A stretch of 64,000 bases of DNA from Apostichopus japonicus. Taxonomy: Eukaryota; Echinodermata; Holothuroidea; Aspidochirotida; Stichopodidae. Under the pieces are notes generated by a model. It had not been told where the DNA came from and ran no database searches. It saw nothing but the letters and a program-made list of their open reading frames with translations. The DNA lies in assembly GCF_037975245.1 (NCBI RefSeq), contig NC_092564.1, positions 27,822,984-27,886,983 on the forward strand, given 5' to 3'. Below, in pieces: positions 56,779 through 64,000 of this stretch. A program made the translations under genes and the position numbers. Numbering within the stretch: the first letter of the stretch is position 1; each line of letters opens with the position of its first letter.

Positions 56779-57466
56779 TTTGCAACTTTTATGATTATTT
56801 GCCATGCATGGCAGGTCATGTGCAATAAAAAGTGATGATTTCATTACAGAAAATTCATATAAAGGAAGTTTAAATAACAAGATCAAGCCCTTCCATTAAA
56901 GCTTACAACAAAAGGAGGGGAAAATAATTCTGATAACATCACTGACTGAATGTTAGCCAGTTGTGTTACAATACAGTAGGTGGATGGACTGAATCTGTGC
57001 TTACTTTTGAACCTGTCATGCTCAAATTTCATTCACTTAATTCTTGAATTTATAAAGTAGTATGATGGAATTGTATTCAGAAGGACTTTTCTACTGTTCT
57101 ATGATCAGAAATTATGTAATTTTTGGATACTTCTGCTGTGGACATAATCACTCAACATACACAGTCTGTTGGAACCAGTTACCTTGATACCTGAAACAAA
57201 ACATAAAACAAACCCCCCCCCCACAAAAAAAAAGAAACTACTGTTTATATATAGGAAACTTTGTGATCCCAACACAGCTAACAAGAACATTAGAGATACT
57301 TCTTAGTAGCAAGTGCTATTTATGTTTCAAGATGTTTTCGGTGTGCAACAAGTGTAATTATTAAACATTATTTTAACAGAGTTAATGGAGGTGAAAGGTA
57401 TGTTTAAATATAATTGATATAGGTATACCTCACAGTTTCTCCTTTCGTTTCTCAACACTCTCGCAG

Positions 57467-57700
57467 TCTGCCTATGCTATCGTCGAATTCGTGGAGAAGC
57501 AATCAGCAGCCAAGGCCGTGGAGGAAGAGAAGCAAACGATGAACGGACTGCACATAGTGGTACGGCCAAGAGAAGTCTGAGAGTTTGTGTCCAGCGGCAT
57601 CACACAGAGGAAGGCTGCCTTGGAGGGCAAGAAGAAGAAAGAAGACAACCTGAGACTGGAGACTCAGATGCTAATGGCAGAACTAGTGCAGAAAAAGACA
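57467..57700 (+). pseudogene. TUT1: TUT1-like exon: second half of RRM, with stop
   Basis: SAYAIVEFVEKQSAAKAVEE (RNP1) to LHIVVRPREV-stop-EFVSS, then a basic stretch KKKKEDNLRLE. The TGA could come from CGA by one transition. Open again after the stop to the donor ACA/gtaaga. Confidence 0.8.
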
Positions 57701-57887
57701 GTAAGACACAAGTCTCCCTCACAGTTGATAGAAAAAGTAGTTTACTGAACCTGCTGATAGAACTTGACAGAGATGTTGTTTTTAAAGTTGATAGAAATGT
57801 GTTTATTTTAAGTTGCAGTGATGAAACCTGGATGTATCCATTTGCTTCCTTGAAATAGCATGAAGTAAGTATCATGCTAGTATTGTA

Positions 57888-58356
57888 CATCAAGGTAAAT
57901 GAATCTGGAGGATTCATGTCAATTGGGCGCGTGCGCATGGAGGGTCATGTGATGTGTTCCAGGGTGGTACCAAACTGATATTTCTCTGTAGCAGTTCGAG
58001 AATAGTGTAATTGACTTCGTGAAAGATTTGTCGGTTCGGACATGGGAACTAACGGCATAAGAAGGTACTGGTACTTCAGGCCTACGAAATAGTGCTAATA
58101 ATGCTAACGTTAGAAATGCTGGCACAGAACAAGTACAGATACATTGGGCTTGCAGCGGGAAATGTCGATGTATGAATTGTATTTCAAGAACGATTTTTTG
58201 TCGAATCAGTAGTTCCACGGTTGTCAAGGGTGAGCGTTCTGTGCTGTGGGGAAATGTATATTTCAGTGCAACCACGGAATTCTAAATGGAACAGAGCCTA
58301 AGCCGTACGCGCGTATTTACTGTGTGATAGTTTCTCCAGATTCATTTACCTCGATG
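57888..58356. mobile_element. hAT-type MITE A, 469 bp
   Basis: Starts CATCAAGGTAAATGAATC and ends GATTCATTTACCTCGATG. Flanked by GTATTGTA on both sides (57880-57887, 58357-58364). Shares terminal and internal sequence with element B just downstream. Confidence 0.9.
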
Positions 58357-58541
58357 GTATTGTAGATTAAAGGGAGTACCATGCTATTATTATCCCATTG
58401 CTATACATGCAATGATATTTTAGTCAGTTGGCTGTTGCAGGCTATTAGTGCTGTATCAGTATAGCAATGGTTGCCCTGGAAATGCATGATATGGAAAATT
58501 GACAAGTACTAGAAGGTCAATAAATAGTGACGGGGGAATAG

Positions 58542-59208
58542 CAACGAGGTAAATGAATCTGGAGGATTCATGTCAATTGGGTGCGCGCGTACCAAGTATG
58601 GAGGGTCATGTGATGTGTTCCAGGGTGGTACTATACTGATATTTCTCTGTAGCAGTTCGAGAACAGTGTAAGTGACTTCGTGAAAGATTGGTCGGTTCGG
58701 ACAGGGGAACTATCGGCATAAGAAGGTACTGGTACTTCAGGCCTACGAAATAGTGCTAATATGCTAACGTTCAACCTTATTCTCTTGAATGAAGGCAGGC
58801 TTTCTACATAATCTTATTTATTAATACAGCTCTAGGGGCAAGCTTTGTCTCATATGGCCTAACGTTATTACTACACGCTATAAGTGAATGTAGAAATGGG
58901 AAATGTGGGGAAATGTTTAGTTCAGTGCAACCACGGAATTCTCCATGGAACAGAGCCTAATGCTGCTCGACGGGAATATAGCTATCACGTTAGGCTACAG
59001 GCACGGTTATTGCTAGGTAACGGGTGTCGTCTGCTGCTCTTAGCACGCAAACACATTTACGTACTAGTTGGGTGAAATCATTATGCGTTATAGGGAGAGT
59101 AGTATATTAGTACCACCCTGGAACACATCACATGACCCTCCATACATGGTACGCGCGTACGCGCGTATTTACTGTGTGATAGTTTCTCCAGATTCATTTA
59201 CCTCGTTG
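58542..59208. mobile_element. hAT-type MITE B, 667 bp
   Basis: Starts CAACGAGGTAAATGAATC and ends GATTCATTTACCTCGTTG (inverted repeats of at least 23 bp). Flanked by GGGAATAG on both sides (58534-58541, 59209-59216). Contains the element A sequence plus extra internal sequence, so A may be a deletion derivative of B. Confidence 0.92.
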
Positions 59209-59216
59209 GGGAATAG

Positions 59217-60206
59217 GTGGTGAGGGTGCAGTGAACCAAACCATTCACTGTATTTAGTCTAGCATTTTTAGACACCCTCATCTGGACTTTGGTATGGTCC
59301 ATGCTTATTTGGTAGGGTCTATGCTAATTAGCTTGACCTTACAGTGACCTAGTATATACTAAGTTGATGCCACATGGCAGCAATCTCTCTATCTCTCTCT
59401 CTCATACCTGCTGCCATACAGATAGACCTCTATGCTATACTGTCCTGTGTTGTAACTTCATAGGCATGCATGCATCTTGTGCTTTTACTGTAGCCTAGCT
59501 TAGTAGCAGTTTGACACATGATCAAGTATCATTAGTTTACTTATTTCTGCTCCGTCTCGCAATTGCTCTTTGTAAATGTAAGGCCTTGCAGCAGCTTTAG
59601 GGATATTGCTCACTGGTCTGGCCTCACAGTATTAGCCTGGGCAAGTGAAAAAAAAAAACTAAACTTGGGATGAACTTAACACTTACTATGCAGAATTCCT
59701 CAATAGTGAGTATCAGAGCTCTGCTGTTATCTGTGGAAGACAAAGGTCATTTGCAGGCAAAACAAACACTTGTTTGACAATCAATGTTCTCAAATAACAC
59801 TTGGCAAGGTATCACAAAGCCTGTTGACTTTCTGCTTATTTTCTTGCAAAATGTTCACAAAGGTATGGCTGAATGTTCTCATTCATCAGTTCAACTGATG
59901 GTAGTTGTATCATGTGATAGAGCTCTCTTTCTTTTAATCTTTCCAGGCCATAAGCCCAAATGTTAGAAAACCTGCTTCAGATTTTCATATTTTGTGACAA
60001 TGTATAGAGAAAAATGTGGATTACAATGAATTTTATGATTGTTTTATCAATAGTAGATTAGGATGTTCTTTCTCTTGTGTAGAAGTTTTGCTGTACGATC
60101 ATTAAGTTTGTTGCTTTTATTATTAAATATTTTATTTAATCCTAATTTTATTTAATTTGAGTGCATCCCCCTTCAACTAATCGTTCAGTGTTTGTTCCAT
60201 CCACAG
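59217..60206 (+). other. Intron remainder where a catalytic exon would be expected
   Basis: About 1 kb after element B. I searched by eye for an F-G-S-x(6-8)-D-L-D-type frame and found none. An (ctct)n tract lies at 59386-59402. Confidence 0.5.
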
Positions 60207-60502
60207 CAAGTTCAAGAGTCCTCATCAGCAGCAACATCATCGTCATCATCGTCACGAGATGCAGATGGAGCATCAGATGGGGCCAACCCAACTACCGCAT
60301 CCGATGGCTCTGAAATGGAGGAGGATACTCTTGATCCCGATCAGGCTCCGGAGGAGGAATGTTTGGAATTTGTTGCCCAAATCATCCAAAAGTGTGTACC
60401 TAGTTCCCATAAGGTGCAGACCATCGCCTCTGCTAGGAAGCCTGTCATCAAGTTTGTTCACAAAGATTCAGGACTGCACTGTGGTATCAATTTGAATAAC
60501 AG
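60207..60502 (+). pseudogene. TUT1: TUT1-like exon: linker and third-Asp region
   Basis: Ser-rich then acidic linker (SSSSSSRDADGASDG, EMEEDTLDPDQ), as in TUT1's insertion, followed by ARKPVIKFVHKDSGLHCGIN. In active relatives this position reads H-x-D-[VI]-[SN]; here the Asp codon is GGT. Open throughout. Confidence 0.8.
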
Positions 60503-61585
60503 GTGATTGATCCTGTGTTAACTTTTAGGTCTAATGATTTGCTTTGGTTGTATAAAGTACCCTATGTCTTCTGTGGAGATCAAAGGTCATTTGTAGTCAA
60601 CAGAGGTCAACATTTGATAACCTTGAAAATGTTGTAACTCCAAAAGTAAAGGTTAGATGAAGTTCATTCTTTGTATGTGGATCCATCTTGATGAGTACTA
60701 GAAATGCATTGATTGTTTCTGTAAAGGTCAAAGGTCAGAGTATGAAAACAGTGTATATATAATGGCTCCTTTCGTATAGCCTAAAGTAGGTTTTTATCCA
60801 CCAACAATGAGAACAGGAGTCTGTTGTTTTCTCTGAAGTTCAATGGAGGTCAAGATTAAGTAGGACTATACCCTGCAAACTGGTCCACATGAGTGCAGGA
60901 ACCTTGCTGATCATGTAAATTCAGCAGAGGTCCAAAGTTGAAATCTTGCTTCAAGTGTTACATGAAATACTCTCATGTGAAATGTTGCAAGGAGTGTCTT
61001 ATTTGACTTTTTTGACTTATTTGACTTTTTGGTTTGTAAAGGAAAGTTGATAAGGACTTGTTGTAACTATATCATCTAGAAGGAAGAGAAACAACAACTT
61101 TGACCTCTGTTGACCTTTATCAATTAAGAAACAAAAATATCTAATCATTTGCCAATAGGAAAGGGGGTAGGGGAGGTGGGGGGGTCTTCCACCTATTGCG
61201 TTCCTATAGTGTCACTGTTTTAATATGATTTATAGGATTCATATATAGCACTAATCAGTCTCAAGGAGTAGAGTACTTTACTTGACAAAATGACTCTTTT
61301 CTTGTAGTTGCAATTGAGAGAACGCTTCTTTCTCCAACATACACGAAAGAAGAATATTGTGTTAAAAGTACCGTAGAGAGAAATGAAAGTATTTACCTAC
61401 ATTTGAAACTGGTCGTCACCACACTCCCTCTTGTGCTTCTTTCCAGAGGATTATATTCCACTGTGTGTAAATTGCAGTTTACATCTTAAAGCATAAAGAA
61501 CACCTAAAGAATGCGTTTCACATTTTCTTCTTATATTGAGAGATGGATATTTTAACCCTCTATTGATTTTATATTTCTCTGTTAG
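60503..61585 (+). other. Intron with dispersed 'ggtcaaaggtca' repeat
   Basis: 60560-60760 reads gtcatttgtagtcaacagag, aaccttgaaaatgttgtaac and gtaaaggtcaaaggtcagag, related to the tandem array at 31100-32240. The remainder is unrecognised. Confidence 0.6.
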
Positions 61586-61809
61586 CTTGGTCCTAAGAAA
61601 CACAGAGCTGATACACTTCTACTGTACTCTGGACCCAGTGGTGCGACCATTGATCCTACTGATCAGGAGGTGGGCAAAGTTAAACCATGTCGCAGAGAAT
61701 TCTGGGCCCGGCCCGAGATTGACTAATTATGCCCTGACCTGGATGGTGATCCTCTTCCTACAGACCAAAGGAATCGTCCCCACAATTGAGGAGCTCAGAG
61801 AAGCTGCAG
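61586..61809 (+). pseudogene. TUT1: TUT1-like exon: central/PAP-associated helices
   Basis: LVLRNTELIHFYCTLDPVVR, PLILLIRRWAKLN and NYALTWMVILFLQTK match the helical part after the third catalytic residue. Phase 2 in, 1 out. Open throughout. Confidence 0.85.
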
Positions 61810-63630
61810 GTTTGTTCATTCTTCTCTGCCGTTCATGTGGTTTTATATTATGCCTCATTAAAACACTTTCTGTGTGAATTGCTGGTGTGTCTCTATAAAG
61901 GCTGGTTAGGTTTCCATGCCTTCAACAGCTGTATGTTGCATCTTGACCAAACCAAGTAATAGTTATACTCAATTTAATATTCTTCAATCAAACTGTGTGA
62001 CTAAAACCAGTTGGCTACTCCTATTTGAGTGTTATTTTTATAATTAATTTTAATAATGATTAATTTTAATAATGCAAAAGCTTATGTCGCACAAAAATTT
62101 GGTGAAATGTTTCGTTTTTTTTAAATTTCTTGCCAACGGTAAAGTAAATCAATCTATGAGATGGTGATAGTGTGTGTATGTGTTTGTCATTGTTTTGTGC
62201 ATGAATAGTAATTCACCATTTGTGACCTTATCACCACAGTTAGGCTTACTTTATTAGGATTTATCCTATGGAAAGTGCACTTCCATCTAAAGCAAAAGAA
62301 CACACTTTGCTCTGCAAATATAGTCTTCACAAACAAGAACAATTCCTATGGATATTTCCTAGTAAGATTATGGATAGTTAGGTGAGATTGTATCCACAGG
62401 AATTTAAAACTTGGTATGTGGATGACTCTTTGTAAGTTCTAGGCTACTTTTATTCATTCGGTGATGAGAATTACACCATTGTTTCTGGAAGTAAAGGTCA
62501 TATCCTGATGTCAAGAGAGATGAATGTCTGAAAATGTTTAAACATTATTGCATTAAAAATAGAGCTGCATTAACTCTGTAGATGGTATGCAGATCTCTGT
62601 TATTCTTCTTTTTACAGGCCTCTTAAACATTCTAGAACAATTTTTTCTTTATTTTTTGTCTTTATAAAATATCAGAAGTGACCTAAAGTCTTCATGTAAG
62701 TTCTTCTAAATCTGTTCCATTGACACACTGGCGTAGAGTGACGCAGTATGACCAACCGACACTCAACCAGTGTTGTAGTCGTGGGACAGTCAGTCCTGGC
62801 GTATTACAAGACAATATGACAGTTTAAATACACTATAACCATTTGATCTGACTTTGTTGTACTGAACAGTACATAGCTAGGGGGCTGATTATGTCCAGAA
62901 TTCATACAGGTCAATTTGGATGAGCAAGTGTTTGTGATAATAATTTAGTTTGAACATAGCTGTTCAACCGAGTAATTCACCATCATACCAAACAACGAGG
63001 CCCCAGTATTAGCTAAGTGCAACAAATAATGCAACATCAGGAGCTCTTGATGGATAGAATCCAAGTCAAAGGGCACAGTGTCGAACCTGAACATAATTTC
63101 ATTAGTGGCATGGTCATCTGATTTGTTTCATAATTTTGTAGTAGGCATGGAAACTTTGTTTCAAATTCTCCTTCTGGGGCACTAGCCTAGGTGTTAAATA
63201 CAGACTTTATAGTTTTCATACTGCTGCCCATTATTTGAATGCTAGAGATATTATAATAGTTAGACAACTAAGTGTAACAAAAGTGGAATAAGGTTAGGTT
63301 TGCAAGGCCTTATGGTCAGCCTGTCTAGCTTTACCAAAATGAACAAGTATCTGAATCCTTTATCATTTGTAACAGATATAATCTACCATTGTATCATTTA
63401 AACCATAAAATTATTAAGAGATTATAAACTGCCAAAAAAAGCCTGTTTTAATTCTTCTTTGCATGACACTGGTTTGCCAAAATTAGAATGTGTCTTTGTT
63501 CGTTCATAGAAGATGAGCAAAACATGTGGTATATAAATGAAATCATCTCAGTTCTTACTTGTTCAAACTTACATTTTTATCAACAGAAAATGCAAAACAA
63601 TATGCTTTCTTTTATTTCATTTTATTAAAG
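61810..63630 (+). other. Intron of the TUT1-like locus
   Basis: About 1.8 kb. 62240-62400 contains phrases (aaagtgcacttccat, caattcctatggatatttcc) loosely shared with 33050-33150, possibly an old repeat. No exon resembling the rest of the PAP-associated domain was found. Confidence 0.4.
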
Positions 63631-63789
63631 GATTGCTTCAACAAGCAGCGGAGCGGAAAATAGATGAGCCCAGTTTTATGCGTATTAGAGGGAAAGACTG
63701 TGTTGCCATTGAAGTGTGGTACCGCTGTCTATGTTGAAGGAACTACATACAATTCTTGACAAGGAAGACTGATACAGATCCTGAAAGGT
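63631..63789 (+). pseudogene. Possible further TUT1-like exon
   Basis: The acceptor aaag/GA keeps the phase of the previous exon (GCAG|GA). The frame reads LLQQAAERKIDEPSFMRIRG and on to CLC-stop at 63737, then open to a donor-like AAAG/gtaaag. I do not recognise the protein segment, so its membership is uncertain. Confidence 0.35.
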
Positions 63790-64000
63790 AAAGTACTGTC
63801 TTCAATGTGTGGTTCATTGAGTGTTCAGGGATCTTGGATCTTGGACATTTGGAATGTGGGGGTCCACCCAAGAGAAAACTTAAAAAAATGCTCTAAACGC
63901 TTTGAGGTGCTTTGAGATCAGGTTAATCTTTCCATCGAAATTTTTAAAGTAATTTGCAACATATTTCTAGCTGAATTGTACCCCATATCGTGAGGGGTTA
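63790..64000 (+). other. Right edge of window
   Basis: Presumed intron of the TUT1-like locus; nothing recognised. Confidence 0.4.

Larger units (their letters stand above)
54665..63789 (+). pseudogene. TUT1: TUT1/Star-PAP-like nucleotidyltransferase, decaying copy, 3' partial
   Basis: TUT1 adds U or A tails to U6 snRNA and some mRNAs in the nucleus. Exons seen: 54665-54855 (end of a C2H2/U1-type finger, DHMKGKKHRR, plus RRM start SIFVGNL), 57467-57700 (RRM end SAYAIVEF and VRPRE), 60207-60502 (acidic/Ser linker, then VQTIASARKPVIKF), 61586-61809 (VRPLILLIRRWAK, LTNYALTWMVILFLQTKG) and possibly 63631-63789. Damage: TAA at 54814-54816 inside the RRM and TGA at 57578-57580 after VRPREV. Gly (60483-60485) stands where the third catalytic Asp is expected, and no exon with the DLD catalytic pair is visible between 57700 and 60207, where two hAT elements sit. 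Introns remain, so it is a duplicate rather than a retrocopy. Sequencing error or strain variation cannot be excluded. Confidence 0.8.

Overview
This is animal nuclear DNA: A/T-rich, with short exons bounded by GT..AG introns, extracellular calcium-binding EGF modules, a SEA domain, guanidinoacetate N-methyltransferase, tRNA-derived SINEs, hAT-type elements and many minisatellites. The gene content and the style of the repeats (SINEs with an ATT-rich tail, arrays built on 'ggtcaaaggtcatttg') suggest a marine deuterostome invertebrate, most likely an echinoderm. That placement is an inference. No species was identified and no database was searched.

Four gene loci are readable. (1) From the left edge to 21124 (+) lies the 3' part of a type I membrane protein. 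It has eleven EGF modules, one per symmetric phase 1-1 exon, then a SEA domain with a GS-type autocleavage motif, one more EGF, a transmembrane helix and a cytoplasmic tail of about 100 residues. The 5' end is outside the window. (2) From 25390 to 39734 (+) lies a ten-exon, 489-codon pentameric ligand-gated ion channel subunit. It keeps the Pro-loop core (FPYDHQ) and a textbook M2, but both cysteines of the Cys-loop are replaced. Its M3-M4 linker is very short, and it has about 100 hydrophilic residues after M4. (3) From 48198 down to 43945 (-) lies a complete four-exon GAMT (237 aa). Its last coding segment has been tandemly duplicated as 50-bp units into the 3' flank, and a decayed second copy of exon 1 sits in intron 1. 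(4) From 54665 to the right edge (+) lie exons of a TUT1/Star-PAP-like terminal uridylyltransferase or poly(A) polymerase. They carry in-frame stops, a changed catalytic Asp and no visible DLD catalytic exon, and hAT-type insertions interrupt the locus. I read it as a pseudogene or decaying duplicate.

The rest is intron and intergenic DNA rich in repeats. There are minisatellites of 48, 97, 43, 31, 28 and 50 bp, larger tandem arrays of about 303 and about 145 bp, and a (CATT)n microsatellite. A ten-unit cluster of tRNA-like Pol III modules lies antisense in intron 2 of the channel gene, eight of them in a regular 153-163 bp array. Transposons include three hAT-type elements with perfect 8-bp target duplications, a TTAA-flanked MITE family, a CCCAGCAAACAC-type MITE and a broken non-LTR retrotransposon. 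Genes 2 and 3 converge tail to tail. GAMT and the TUT1-like locus point away from each other across a gene-poor 6.5 kb.

The genes do not form a pathway. The most unusual items are the Cys-less channel, the Pol III-like array, the duplicated GAMT terminus and the transposon-riddled TUT1-like copy.
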